DNA from: Thermogemmatispora carboxidivorans
Lineage (GTDB): Bacteria > Chloroflexota > Ktedonobacteria > Ktedonobacterales > Ktedonobacteraceae
Direction: 5' to 3'
DNA length: 64,000 nucleotides
Assembly (NCBI RefSeq): GCF_000702505.1
Contig: NZ_JNIM01000001.1
Span: 2,790,001 to 2,854,000, forward strand
Shown here: piece after piece, positions 36,232 to 45,154 of the stretch
Position numbering within the stretch: the stretch's first letter is position 1
Layout: each line of letters starts with the position of its first letter
Program-made: the position numbers and the translations under genes
Notes under the pieces: model-generated
Told to the model about the DNA's origin: nothing
Seen by the model: only the letters and a program-made list of their open reading frames with translations
Database searches by the model: none

Positions 36232-37194
36232 TCAGCCCTCCGGTTGCGGAGGAGGCTCCTGGGGCACTGAGGAGGCAGAGCCAGGCACACATACATACCA
36301 CTGTTTGCCATCGCTGCGCTGGATCTCAAAGAGACCCTCGGCTCGCGCCTGCTCTAACAGCTCCCTCAGCGAGCGAAAACCATAGGTTTTGGGCTTGAAC
36401 TGAGGCGCCCGTTTGTGCAGATGCTGCCCGAGCTGGGACTCGCTCATCCAGCCATCCTGGCGCTTGCTCGTCTGAGTGGCATCTTGATAGGCCAACAGCA
36501 ACAGCTCTCTAGGCAGCGTTCGGGCCTGCTGACCCTCCTTCTCAGCAGTAGGCTGAGGCTGGACCTGCTTCGATGGCACAGTCGGGGAGGGCAGGGGCGG
36601 GGACGGCTCTTTCACAGGAGCTGGCTGCTCCCTGGTGGTGAGCTGGCTTTCCTGGGCTGTGGTCAGCGCTGTTTTGGGGAGCCGCAGCCGATGCAGCTGA
36701 TCAGTGGTAATAAAAACGTGGCAGGCTTCGCAGAGCATCTGAGAGACCGGTGGATGGCCAATACCCACCACAAAGCAGCCTGCCTCGCGCAGGCGCCTGA
36801 CCAGGGGCGCATAGTCGCTATCGCTACTCACCAGACAGAAGCTGCGCAGTCCTTCAACAAAGAGGAGATCCATCGCATCGACCGCGAGCGCGAGATCCAC
36901 GGTGTTCTTGCCGGTCACGGCTCGTGGAACCTGGACCTGTTGGAAGCCACAGCACTCCGCGACGGTGCGCCATGAAGCCATGCAGCTTGTAGTCCAATCC
37001 CCATAGACGCGCCGGACGGTCAGGCATCCGAACTGGCTGGCTTTGACCACAATGGCCGCCGCCCACTCTGGTCCGATATTCTCCCCATCGACGAGAAGAG
37101 CCATCACCAATTGCCGGCGGTCCAGTTGAGACAGCCTTCTTCGTCGCCTCCAACCGCCGATGAGAGCTGCAATGAGACGAATCAGGATACGCAT
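36232..37194 (-). CDS. NYN-domain ribonuclease with C-terminal LOTUS/OST-HTH domain
   Basis: The 320-residue protein begins with a hydrophobic and basic stretch (MRILIRLIAALIGGWRRRRR). A PIN-like NYN domain follows (about 28-165) with the acidic residues of metal-dependent RNases: LLVDGENIG, NTVDLALAVDAMDLL and SSDSDYAPLVRRLRE. A Pro/Gln-rich linker (185-225) leads to a LOTUS-type winged helix at the C-terminus (ESQLGQHLHKRAPQFKP, YGFRSLRELL, GKQWYVCVPG). NYN-LOTUS proteins (LabA/DUF88 type) are thought to bind and cleave structured RNA. The ribosome site AGGAAG precedes the ATG by a normal distance. Confidence 0.8.
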   Translation of the reverse strand: MRILIRLIAALIGGWRRRRRLSQLDRRQLVMALLVDGENIGPEWAAAIVVKASQFGCLTVRRVYGDWTTSCMASWRTVAECCGFQQVQVPRAVTGKNTVDLALAVDAMDLLFVEGLRSFCLVSSDSDYAPLVRRLREAGCFVVGIGHPPVSQMLCEACHVFITTDQLHRLRLPKTALTTAQESQLTTREQPAPVKEPSPPLPSPTVPSKQVQPQPTAEKEGQQARTLPRELLLLAYQDATQTSKRQDGWMSESQLGQHLHKRAPQFKPKTYGFRSLRELLEQARAEGLFEIQRSDGKQWYVCVPGSASSVPQEPPPQPEG

Positions 37195-37448
37195 CGTTTT
37201 CTTCCTGCATGCTGAGGGGCCTCACTCGCCAGAGCAACAAGGAGAGAGCACGGGCAGGGCAGGAGCTGGCGCGCGGAGCATCCTCTCCGAAGATCGCCCT
37301 TCCTGCCTGCCAGATGATAATGTCTCCTCTACCACTTTCCGAGAGCGCTGCCCCTCTTCTGGCGATCCTCTTTTTTTCTGTTATGCAGACAGGAGAAAAG
37401 TGCTCCTGGAGAGTCCCCAGGAGTTCCGGCTCTTCAGACGCCAGGGCG

Positions 37449-37740
37449 TCAGCAGGCCAGCGTCCGTGCCCAAAGGGAGCGGTCACCCCTGACGCAGGGG
37501 CGCTCCTCTAACAGCCTGGGCCAGGCTTTCAATAGCACGAAACCAGACAACAACCGACCATTAATCAAGTCGAAGGCGGCCTCCGGGAAAGGCCGAGACT
37601 CCACGACGTTGCCCATCCCATCTGGAAGCAAAAGGCCAGCCCATAAGGCTCAGCCACCGGGACCGCAGGCCAGATCAAGGACTCGCCCCGTTGCCGGCAG
37701 GTTGATCCCCTCTTCCAGGAGAAGGCCCCCTTCGCTTCAG
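37449..37740 (-). pseudogene. Class I SAM methyltransferase remnant
   Basis: Reading leftward from 37740, one frame gives LLLEEGINLPATGRVLDLAC then GPGG and a stop, a textbook SAM-binding motif I. A second frame (from about 37600) gives FPEAAFDLINGRLLSGFVLL then KAWPRLLEE, the post-II region of the same fold. About 60 residues between them are gone and the frame is shifted. It resembles the intact methyltransferase at 59456-60397 (DFVHQRLLLLAIPLAAWPGV). Confidence 0.6.
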
Positions 37741-38438
37741 TGAGCAGGCGCTCCCGAGCAGAGAAAGGTCTCTAACAGGAGCACCTTCAGACCACTGTTG
37801 CCCGTTTCTGAAGCTGCCTCTTCAAGTGTAACAGCAGCCGGCCTGGCAATGAAAGGGGAAGATGAACGGGCAGCCCAGCCCAGGCCAGCACCGATGGCCA
37901 GTGACGGCGCTCGCCTCCCCCAGGCTCACCAGCGAGACATTGTATATATTGCCCAAAACCCAGCGGCAGATCCTCGGCTAAAGTGGCTATAGCCTCCGGC
38001 CTCCTTGCCTCCTTATACTCTCTACAGAGGGAGTGACGGCGCACGATCTGGGCACTTTGTCCTAAACAACTGACCTCACGCGGGGAAGCATCGCTGTCAA
38101 AGTTGATCAGCCACCACCAACAGCAAGCCAGCAGCATCAATGCGCGTCATCAACCTTTACTACATTTTCAACTTTATCGGTAAAAAGGGCGCTCTTTTTG
38201 GATAGTGACTAGAAGAGAGGTAGCGCTCTTTTCTTGCCTGTTTTACCTGTTGAGAGAGGCGAGTGTCCTCGACGCCCTTCTCTGCGCTTGCCGGCTCTCC
38301 CTCTATTGCCAGCGATTGGCCAGATGGGTCCGTCCGGTCAGGGTGCTGTGCAGTAAAGGGCTGACCTCGACTTTGGACGTGAAACCGACGGAGCGTCAGC
38401 CGATCACGAAGACCATGTCTAGGGAGGGAACAGGTTTC
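37741..38438. other. Gap without intact genes
   Basis: This ~700-base stretch between the methyltransferase relic and the ureohydrolase start holds only unconvincing frames and the palindrome at 38182-38199. The beginning may contain further degraded coding sequence of the relic. Confidence 0.4.
38182..38199. repeat. Near-perfect palindrome AAAAAGGGCGCTCTTTTT
   Basis: The 18-base palindrome has one mismatched pair. Its right part GCGCTCTTTT recurs as a direct repeat at 38223-38232. It could be a bidirectional terminator or an operator upstream of the ureohydrolase operon. Confidence 0.4.
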
Positions 38439-39584
38439 ATGAGCTTCTTTCACAATCATGGCCTCAGCCATCGGGAAAGCAAGGATGCCTCCTTTAGCCG
38501 AGAAGATTTTGACGGGTATAGCGCAGCCCAGGCAGAGGCAAAGTTACCTCAAGCCCGTAGTGAGGCGGAGATAAGCCGGGCCATTGCTCTGGGGTTAGAA
38601 GCGGCCCAGAGCATCGAGGATCGAACGATCTCCTGCTTCAGTCGCGGGGAGCTCCCTCATTGGGCAGGCATCAATACCTTTCTGAAGATGCCCTTCCTTG
38701 AGAATGTCCATGAGGTGGATCAATACGACATCGCCATTCTGGGCGTGCCCTTTGACATCGGCACGACCTACCGACCAGGCACTCGCTTTGGACCGCAGGC
38801 CATCCGCCGCATCTCAGCCCTCTACACCACCTATAACTACGAGCTGGGCGTTGACCTGCGCGAGCAGGTCAAAATGTGCGATCTGGGCGATGTCTTCACA
38901 GTGGCCAATATCGAAAAGAGCTTCGACCAGATCAGCAAGGCCGTCTCGTTTGTGCTGAGCAAAGGGACCATGCCCATTATCCTGGGCGGCGATCATGCCA
39001 TCGGCTACCCATGCCTGCGAGGAATAGCAGAGAACATCGAAGGCAACGTTGGCATTATCCACCTTGACCGCCATGTCGACACGCAAGAAAAGGACATGGA
39101 TGAGCGCATGCACACGACCCCCTGGTTTCACGCTACCAATATCCCCAATGCTCCCCCCGCAAACCTGGTTCAGATTGGCATCGGCGGCTGGCAGGTCCCC
39201 CGCGCCGGCGTCGCGGTAGCACGCGAGCGAGGAACAACCATTCTGACTATCAATGATGTTGAACGCCTGGGCATCGAGAAAGTGGCCGAGATCGCCCTAG
39301 AGGTGGCCTGGAAAGGAGCAAAGGCAGTCTACTTAAGCTTCGATATCGATTCGCTCGACGCCGGGTTTGTGCCTGGCACCGGCTGGCCAGAGCCTGGCGG
39401 CTTCCTTCCCAGGGAGGCTTTGAAGCTGCTGCAACTGGTGGCCCGGGAAGGTGTCTGTGGCATGGAGGTCGTAGAGGTCTCGCCCCCCTATGACATCAGC
39501 GATACGACGGCCCTGATGGCAGTACGCGCCATTGTCGACGTGATCGCTACGATGGTTCTTCATGGCAAGATCGGGGGCCGCTGA
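38439..39584 (+). CDS. Ureohydrolase (agmatinase family, possible guanidine hydrolase subgroup)
   Basis: The 381-residue protein starts MSFFHNHGLSHRESKD; GGGAGG lies 11 bases upstream. After a ~110-residue N-terminal extension comes the arginase/agmatinase fold with metal ligands: GGDHAIGYP, HLDRHVDTQ, and SFDIDSLDAGFVPGTGWPEP. The usual DAH of the family is DRH here, and the extension is longer than in classical agmatinases. Both recall a divergent subgroup that I believe includes nickel-dependent guanidine hydrolases, but this is uncertain. The neighbouring APC permease would fit uptake of an amino acid or guanidino compound. Agmatine, guanidinobutyrate or guanidine are all possible substrates. 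Confidence 0.8.
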   Translation: MSFFHNHGLSHRESKDASFSREDFDGYSAAQAEAKLPQARSEAEISRAIALGLEAAQSIEDRTISCFSRGELPHWAGINTFLKMPFLENVHEVDQYDIAILGVPFDIGTTYRPGTRFGPQAIRRISALYTTYNYELGVDLREQVKMCDLGDVFTVANIEKSFDQISKAVSFVLSKGTMPIILGGDHAIGYPCLRGIAENIEGNVGIIHLDRHVDTQEKDMDERMHTTPWFHATNIPNAPPANLVQIGIGGWQVPRAGVAVARERGTTILTINDVERLGIEKVAEIALEVAWKGAKAVYLSFDIDSLDAGFVPGTGWPEPGGFLPREALKLLQLVAREGVCGMEVVEVSPPYDISDTTALMAVRAIVDVIATMVLHGKIGGR

Positions 39585-39652
39585 GCTATCCTGCGCCGCC
39601 GCTTTGCCGTTCAGGATCAGTGACATGATGCGTTCGATAACGGAGGCAAAGG

Positions 39653-40603
39653 ATGACTCGCGGAACGCGGATCTTCTACGCGAGCGATATCCACGGCTCG
39701 GAACGCTGCTTTTTGAAATTCCTCAACGCTGCTCAGTTCTATAAGGCCAACGTGCTCATCCTTGGCGGCGATATCACAGGAAAGATCGTGGTGCCTCTCC
39801 TTCGCCGCGGCAGCGGCTACGAGGCCAATTTCCTGGGACGCACCCAGCGAGCCGAGACCAGCGACGAGGTGCAAGCCTTGGAAAAGGCTATTCGCTTCAA
39901 TGGCTTCTACCCCGTGCGCCTGGAACAGGATGAGTATGAGGCTATTCTGGCAGATAAAGCCAAACAGAGCGCCCTCTTCGAACGGCTCGTCGTGGAAACC
40001 CTTGAACGCTGGCTGACCATCGCTGAGGAGCGCCTGCAACACCTGGGGGTGCGCTGCTTCATCAACCCGGGCAACGATGATGAGTGGATAGTGGATCGCG
40101 TCCTGGGACAGACACAGTACGTGAAGAACGCTGACGGGCAGGTCACTGCTCTGGACGACGAACATGAGATGATCGTGGTTGGCTACAGCAATCGCACCCC
40201 TTTTGATAGCCCGCGCGAGCTGCCGGAGGAGGAGCTGGAAGCCCTGATCATCCGCCTCGCTGATCAGTTGGCTCATCCAGAACGCGCGATCTTTACCTTG
40301 CACGTTCCCCCCCACGGCTCAGGACTGGATCATGCCCCCCTGCTCCGCGATGGACAGGTGGTCACACGCGCCGGTCACACGGTGATGACCCCAGTGGGCA
40401 GCCTGGCTGTGCGTCGGACCATTGAGCGCTATCAGCCATTGCTAGGACTGCATGGACATGTCCACGAGTCGCGCGGCGCACGCAAGCTGGGCCGTACCTT
40501 GTGCCTGAATCCAGGTAGCGAGTATGGCGAGGGCGTGCTGCATGGCGCAATCATTCAGCTCGCCCGGGACCGCGTGGCTGGCTACCAACTGGTGACCGCA
40601 TGA
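39653..40603 (+). CDS. Calcineurin-like metallophosphoesterase
   Basis: The 316-residue protein has all motifs of the fold: YASDIHGS, LGGDITGK, NPGNDDE, LHVPPHGSG and LHGHVHES, which bind two metals. The ribosome site GGAGG is six bases from the ATG. It lies 68 bases after the ureohydrolase and 49 before the permease, so the three are probably one operon. The phosphoester substrate is unknown. Confidence 0.8.
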   Translation: MTRGTRIFYASDIHGSERCFLKFLNAAQFYKANVLILGGDITGKIVVPLLRRGSGYEANFLGRTQRAETSDEVQALEKAIRFNGFYPVRLEQDEYEAILADKAKQSALFERLVVETLERWLTIAEERLQHLGVRCFINPGNDDEWIVDRVLGQTQYVKNADGQVTALDDEHEMIVVGYSNRTPFDSPRELPEEELEALIIRLADQLAHPERAIFTLHVPPHGSGLDHAPLLRDGQVVTRAGHTVMTPVGSLAVRRTIERYQPLLGLHGHVHESRGARKLGRTLCLNPGSEYGEGVLHGAIIQLARDRVAGYQLVTA

Positions 40604-40652
40604 CGGTCACCCGTTTGATTGGATGACTGTACATACGAAGGAGCGTCTCCAT

Positions 40653-42236
40653 ATGGTCAGCACTTTCTCTCGTAAAGCTACAGGGCTGGTGCGGCAGGCC
40701 AAAGCTTCCGATGTCTTCATCTACAATGTGAACTTCATCAACATTGCCATCGGGGTGGCCTTTATGTTCCTCTTCCTCCCGACCGACGCTTACCCCGGTG
40801 CTAACATGTATCTGGCCACGCTGCTCTGCTTCGTAGCAGTCCTGCCCTGTAGCCTGGTCTATGCCATGTTCGCCAGCGCGATGCCACGCTCCGGCGGCGA
40901 ATACGTCTATGTCAGCCGCTCGCTCTCACCGGTCTGGGGCTTCGTCGCCAACTGGAATTACACGCTTTGGAGTTTTCTTTATATTGGCGTGCCTGCGGCT
41001 TTCCTGGGCAAGTATGGCATCTCCGCCCTCTGCCGTAGCCTGAGTGTCTATTTTCACGCTCCAGTGCTGGCGACCATCGGTAACTGGTTCACGACTCCCA
41101 CCGGGGTCTTCTTGACAGGGAGCCTGCTGATCCTCGCCTACGTGGTCGTCTTTTCGATCGGCATCAACACCTATATGACCCTGCAGCGCTGGCTCTTCAT
41201 TATCGCCTCTGCCGGGCTGGTGGCGATCTGCCTGGTCTTCCTATTTCATGCCAACAGCCTGGTCACTGCCTTCAATAGCTATCTGGCTCCTTTCACTGGC
41301 CTGAGCGACACCTACCACTACTTGCTCAGGAATGCCGGAAGCTCCCCATCTCCTTCCCTGAACTGGCTGTCAACCATCGCTGGCATGACCTGGCCTTTCA
41401 GTGTGCTTGGCTTCAGCATCGCCTCGGCCTATATCGGCGGCGAAATCAAAGGGGCGAACCGCGCCCAGATGCTCGGCATGCCAGGCTCACTCATTTACTC
41501 GACCGTCTGGATTCTGCTGCTGGTCTGGGCCGCTTTGCAGGCCGCTGCTCTGCCTTTCTGGCGTGCGTTGGACAGTGCCGATCTGGCAGCGCTGCATCTG
41601 AGCTTTATCCCAACGTTCGCAGAAATTGCGACGATGCTCACGCATAATCTGTTTCTGATCGTGTTGATGGGTGTCGGCTTCGCTCTCTGGACGTTTGCCT
41701 GGCTGCCGATCTATATCCTGACAACGACGCGCAATTTGATGGCCTGGGCCCTGGATGGCCTGGCTCCTGCACGTCTGGCCGAGGTGAGCGAGCGCACGCA
41801 TGCCCCGATCTGGTCAATCGGGCTTTCGGGCCTGCTCGGTCTGGCGCTGCTGGCAGTCTATGCCTACGACCCTTCGTTCGCGACCATTGCCGGCTTCTTC
41901 GGTCAGGTGTTTACTTTCCTCTTGACCTCAATCGCGGCCATCGTCTTCCCACTCCGGCAGCGGGAAATGTTCGAGGCCTCACCGGTAAACTGGCGTCTGG
42001 GACGCCTGCCCTTGCTCTCTGTGCTGGGAGGGATCAGCGTGGCGGGCCTCTTACTCATTGAGTGGGCTTTCCTTCTGGACCCCAATTCGGGTATCAGCTT
42101 CGCGCAGCCAACCATGCTCTTGATCAATATCGCAGTCTTTCTGTCCGGCTTCCTCTACTATGCCGCCATGCGCTGGCTGCGCGCGCGCCAGGGCATCGAT
42201 CTCGATCTCGTTTTCCAGGAAATTCCGCCAGAGTAA
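40653..42236 (+). CDS. APC-family amino acid/polyamine permease
   Basis: The 527-residue protein has about twelve hydrophobic helices. The ATG at 40653 is favoured over 40623 because GAAGGAG lies nine bases before it. The first helix region carries the glycine-rich IAIGVAFMFLF segment, and helix 3 PRSGGEYVYVSRSLSP, the APC hallmark. The likely substrate is an amino acid, amine or guanidino compound handled by the ureohydrolase upstream. Confidence 0.8.
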   Translation: MVSTFSRKATGLVRQAKASDVFIYNVNFINIAIGVAFMFLFLPTDAYPGANMYLATLLCFVAVLPCSLVYAMFASAMPRSGGEYVYVSRSLSPVWGFVANWNYTLWSFLYIGVPAAFLGKYGISALCRSLSVYFHAPVLATIGNWFTTPTGVFLTGSLLILAYVVVFSIGINTYMTLQRWLFIIASAGLVAICLVFLFHANSLVTAFNSYLAPFTGLSDTYHYLLRNAGSSPSPSLNWLSTIAGMTWPFSVLGFSIASAYIGGEIKGANRAQMLGMPGSLIYSTVWILLLVWAALQAAALPFWRALDSADLAALHLSFIPTFAEIATMLTHNLFLIVLMGVGFALWTFAWLPIYILTTTRNLMAWALDGLAPARLAEVSERTHAPIWSIGLSGLLGLALLAVYAYDPSFATIAGFFGQVFTFLLTSIAAIVFPLRQREMFEASPVNWRLGRLPLLSVLGGISVAGLLLIEWAFLLDPNSGISFAQPTMLLINIAVFLSGFLYYAAMRWLRARQGIDLDLVFQEIPPE

Positions 42237-42279
42237 GCTTTGTCGACACTCTCGATTACTTCGCCAGGAGCAAACACCA

Positions 42280-43026
42280 ATGGAGACAAGTCTGCCAACG
42301 AGCCACTGGTCGAAGACGCTGCTAGAAACCCTCGTGACGGGACCAGACATCGGTATACGGTTGCTCGGCGGGCATGCAGTGCAGTTCCATGCCGCTCGCG
42401 CTCAGGTCCCCCCTTCTCTACTCCGACAGCCCGGCGATCTCGATCTCTTCACGACAAGCTCTCAACGTCGCCGTGCACAGCAGTGGCTGGAAGAGCTGGG
42501 CCTTTTCCCAAACAAGGCTTTTAATGTGTTGCATGGCCGCTACCGCCTGATGTATTTCGCTCAAGGCGAAAAGGTAGATATATTCATTGATGAATTTCAG
42601 ATGTGCCACCGCCTTGCATTCTCCGATCGCCTCGCCCTCCAGCCCGTGACGCTGCCGCTCGCGGACCTTTTACTGACGAAGCTTCAGATCGTGGAGCTTA
42701 CGGAGAAAGATATGCGGGATGCACTCGCTCTGATGCTAGCGGCTTCCTGGGGCACACGCGATGAAGCAGGCATGTTGAATGTCAGTCGCATTGCCGCCCT
42801 GCTTGCCCGCGACTGGGGACTTTGGAAAACGGTGACGACGAATCTCTCCCTCCTAAGAGAACGCGCGCCTCTTCTGGTCGAGAGGAATGACGCTCTCGCT
42901 CTAGTGCATGATCGCCTCCTGCAGCTGCAGGAGGCGATCGAAAGCGCCCGCAAAGGCTGGCGCTGGCGTTGGCGGGCTATCATCGGTGAGCGCGTGCGCT
43001 GGTACGAACTGCCAGAAGAGCCTTAG
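42280..43026 (+). CDS. Nucleotidyltransferase-fold protein (AbiEii/MNT-like)
   Basis: The 248-residue protein starts METSLPTSHWSKTLLETLVT after AGGAG. The motif RLLGGHAVQFHA, then PGDLDLFT, then KVDIFIDEF matches the minimal nucleotidyltransferase fold of AbiEii-like or lincosamide-resistance-like proteins (G-G, D-x-D, D). No antitoxin gene is adjacent, so a toxin role is not supported. A perfect 30-bp palindrome lies inside the gene. It is 43 bases after the permease and may be co-transcribed with it. Confidence 0.65.
   Translation: METSLPTSHWSKTLLETLVTGPDIGIRLLGGHAVQFHAARAQVPPSLLRQPGDLDLFTTSSQRRRAQQWLEELGLFPNKAFNVLHGRYRLMYFAQGEKVDIFIDEFQMCHRLAFSDRLALQPVTLPLADLLLTKLQIVELTEKDMRDALALMLAASWGTRDEAGMLNVSRIAALLARDWGLWKTVTTNLSLLRERAPLLVERNDALALVHDRLLQLQEAIESARKGWRWRWRAIIGERVRWYELPEEP
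42910..42939. repeat. Perfect 30-bp palindrome inside a coding region
   Basis: GATCGCCTCCTGCAG followed directly by CTGCAGGAGGCGATC is a perfect inverted repeat with no spacer. It encodes the helical stretch DRLLQLQEAI in the nucleotidyltransferase-like gene. Confidence 0.85.
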
Positions 43027-43202
43027 TTGCCTCTAGCAGGTCCATAGGGATGAAGAGGGGGCAAGAGGCAGCAGCGGTCTTACCTATGAAATCACGGCGT
43101 TGGCTGCTCATCGGATGATCCCTATACCCAGGTTGGGAAAGCTGGCTCGATGCGATCAGGCTTCTCCCTCAGCCGCACAGCACCAGTCGCCCAGCCAAGG
43201 CT

Positions 43203-44006
43203 TTACTCGCCCTGCCTCTGAGCGGGCTGGGTCTGGTCCTGGACCACCTGCCGCCCTTGCGGACTGCTCTGGGTCTCCAGACTGTGGACAATGGCCTGCT
43301 CAACATCGTCGAGATGAGCGATCATAGAGGCACGGGCTGCCTGCGGATCATGGGCGGCGATTGCCTCGACGATGGCCGCATGCTGTTCGAGCGAGCGCCT
43401 GATACGCTCCGGTAAGACCAGACTGCGACTGCGCGCCGTCGCCAGCTCATCAAGCAGGGATGCCATGAGCAAGACCAGCAGGCGATTGGCCGTACTGGCG
43501 GCAATCAAGGCGTGGAGTTGCCCATCCAGCTCGCTGATGAGCGCGCGATCGATCTCCTCAGCCGTGCGCAGAGCGCGATCTCTGGCGAGGACGGCCTGCA
43601 TCTCAGCAATCTGCTCCGGCTGCGCCCGCTGGGCCGCCCACTCCGCCGCGGCCCCCTCCAACACCCGGCGGATCTCGAAGAGCTGACGGATGCGCGCCAC
43701 ACTCTCCTCTTCCGTCTCGCGAGCCTCCAGCGCCAGCGACAGGCGCTGCGCCGTGGCCTGCAGCGATCCCCCAACCACAAAGACCCCACGGCCATGCCGC
43801 GCCTCCACCAGGCCGAGTGCCGCCAGCGTATGCAGCGCCTCCCGCAGCGCCGTGCGGCTCACCCGCAGCTGGGCAGCCAGCTCCCGCTCAGGCGGCAGAC
43901 GCTCGCCAGGCGTCAGCACACCCTGCTCGACCAGGTCACGAATATAGGAAACGATGCGTCCCTCCAGGCTGCGATGATCATCCTGTACCGGTTGAAAGAC
44001 ACCCAT
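43203..44006 (-). CDS. FadR-type GntR regulator, probable sulfolactate operon regulator
   Basis: The 267-residue protein starts MGVFQPVQDDHRSLEGRIVS. An N-terminal winged helix is clear (GERLPPERELAAQLRVSRTA, then LVEARHGRGVFV), followed by the all-helical FCD ligand domain (from about residue 95; FEIRRVLEGAAAEWA and the helix with HAAIVEAI and AHLDDVEQA that supplies metal-binding residues). FCD regulators sense organic acids. It is the last gene of the leftward operon, just after the ComC-like gene, so sulfolactate or sulfopyruvate is the likely ligand. A GntR-type site lies at the operon's transcription start. Confidence 0.8.
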   Translation of the reverse strand: MGVFQPVQDDHRSLEGRIVSYIRDLVEQGVLTPGERLPPERELAAQLRVSRTALREALHTLAALGLVEARHGRGVFVVGGSLQATAQRLSLALEARETEEESVARIRQLFEIRRVLEGAAAEWAAQRAQPEQIAEMQAVLARDRALRTAEEIDRALISELDGQLHALIAASTANRLLVLLMASLLDELATARSRSLVLPERIRRSLEQHAAIVEAIAAHDPQAARASMIAHLDDVEQAIVHSLETQSSPQGRQVVQDQTQPAQRQGE

Positions 44007-44010
44007 TGCT

Positions 44011-45093
44011 CTACGGTGCTCTCCATACAAGCGGCCTGACGCCAAGCTCTGCACCCAGCGCGTCCAGCTCGGCGCGTGTCGCTGGATCAAGGGGAATGCC
44101 CTGAGCCAGGCGCTGGGTTCGCGTCGTTGCCCGCCGTGCCCCGGGGATACGAATCTGCTCGCCGGGAGCAGCAGGCTCCCGCTGGAGCGCCTCCAACAGG
44201 CTCCCCAGGCGCTGCTGATAGATCTCCAGGGGCATCAGCGCTGGTAGAGAGAGCGCCAGACACCAGAGGCCCGCATCGGTCGGCCCCGTCCAGTCTTGAT
44301 ACGGCGAACGCAGCTGCGGCCCCCAGCTTGATCCGGGGACGATTGCCGAGAGAATCTCGATCATGAGCGCAAGCGCGTAGCCTTTGGGGCCAGCCATCGG
44401 CAAGACAGCCCCCGCGAGAGCGGCCTGCGCATCAGTCGTCGGACGCCCTTCGCTATCAACAGCCCACCCCTCGGGGATCGAGCGCCCCTCACGGGCAGCC
44501 ATGATAATATTACCACGCGCTACCACGGTCGTCGCCATATCGACCACTACCGGTGGCTCATCGGGCGCCGCGCCGGGTGCAGCAAAGGCCAGCGGGTTGG
44601 TGCCGAGAAAAGCCCGGCGCCCACCCCAGGGCGGCATGGCTGGCGGCGTATTGCAGACCATCAGCGCCAGACAACCAGCTTCGGTCGCGCGCTCAACATA
44701 GGCCGAGAGCGCCGCCGCATGATTCGTATGGGCAACCGCCACCATGCCGCTCCCCTGGCTGCGGGCCAGACGCACGGCCTCGTCCATCGCCGCCACCGCA
44801 GCCACCGGGCCGAGTGCGTTATCTGCATCGAGCAGGGCCACCGCCGGCGCCGGATGACTCCAGCGCAACCGGGGACGGGCGGCGGCCAGACCAGCACGCA
44901 CCCGCCGTGCATAGAGGGCCAGGCGCGAAACCCCATGCGTGTCGATCCCTTCCAGATTGGCCGCCACCAGCGCCCAGGCCACCGTACGTGCATCGGCATC
45001 TGGCAGACCGACAGCCTCCATGACCGCTGCGGCAAACCGCTCCAGCTCCGAGGCCTCCACCAGAGCTGGCGCCGCGCTAGCCGTATCTGCCAT
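44011..45093 (-). CDS. comC: Ldh2/MDH2-family dehydrogenase, probable (R)-sulfolactate dehydrogenase
   Basis: The 360-residue protein starts MADTASAAPALVEASELERF, preceded by a very strong AAAGGAGGG. It belongs to the malate/L-lactate dehydrogenase family that includes ComC: LEGIDTHGVSRL holds the conserved His, then VAHTNHAAALSAYVE, then PMAGPKGYALALMIEILS. ComC interconverts sulfopyruvate and (R)-sulfolactate, the substrate of SuyAB. In Chromohalobacter, SlcC and ComC work as a pair that inverts (S)- to (R)-sulfolactate, and both are here in the same operon as SuyAB. By sequence alone it could be a malate, lactate or ureidoglycolate dehydrogenase; the sulfolactate assignment rests on context. 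Confidence 0.7.
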   Translation of the reverse strand: MADTASAAPALVEASELERFAAAVMEAVGLPDADARTVAWALVAANLEGIDTHGVSRLALYARRVRAGLAAARPRLRWSHPAPAVALLDADNALGPVAAVAAMDEAVRLARSQGSGMVAVAHTNHAAALSAYVERATEAGCLALMVCNTPPAMPPWGGRRAFLGTNPLAFAAPGAAPDEPPVVVDMATTVVARGNIIMAAREGRSIPEGWAVDSEGRPTTDAQAALAGAVLPMAGPKGYALALMIEILSAIVPGSSWGPQLRSPYQDWTGPTDAGLWCLALSLPALMPLEIYQQRLGSLLEALQREPAAPGEQIRIPGARRATTRTQRLAQGIPLDPATRAELDALGAELGVRPLVWRAP

Positions 45094-45154
45094 TGTTGTC
45101 CCTCCTTTCGCAACAGACCCCACTCAGACCAGTCGCAGCCAACTGCTCTCTCGA

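Noticed and set aside
37787..38140. 117-residue leftward frame upstream of the methyltransferase relic
   Set aside because: No family resemblance, no ribosome site, and it lies beside a clear relic; possibly degraded sequence but not a supportable gene.
38160..38438. Guanidine riboswitch upstream of the ureohydrolase
   Set aside because: I looked for ykkC-type and ACGR-type hairpin patterns and found none; only a palindrome and a direct repeat are present.
42280..43026. AbiEii-type toxin of a toxin-antitoxin pair
   Set aside because: No antitoxin-like gene precedes or overlaps it; the upstream gene is an APC permease.
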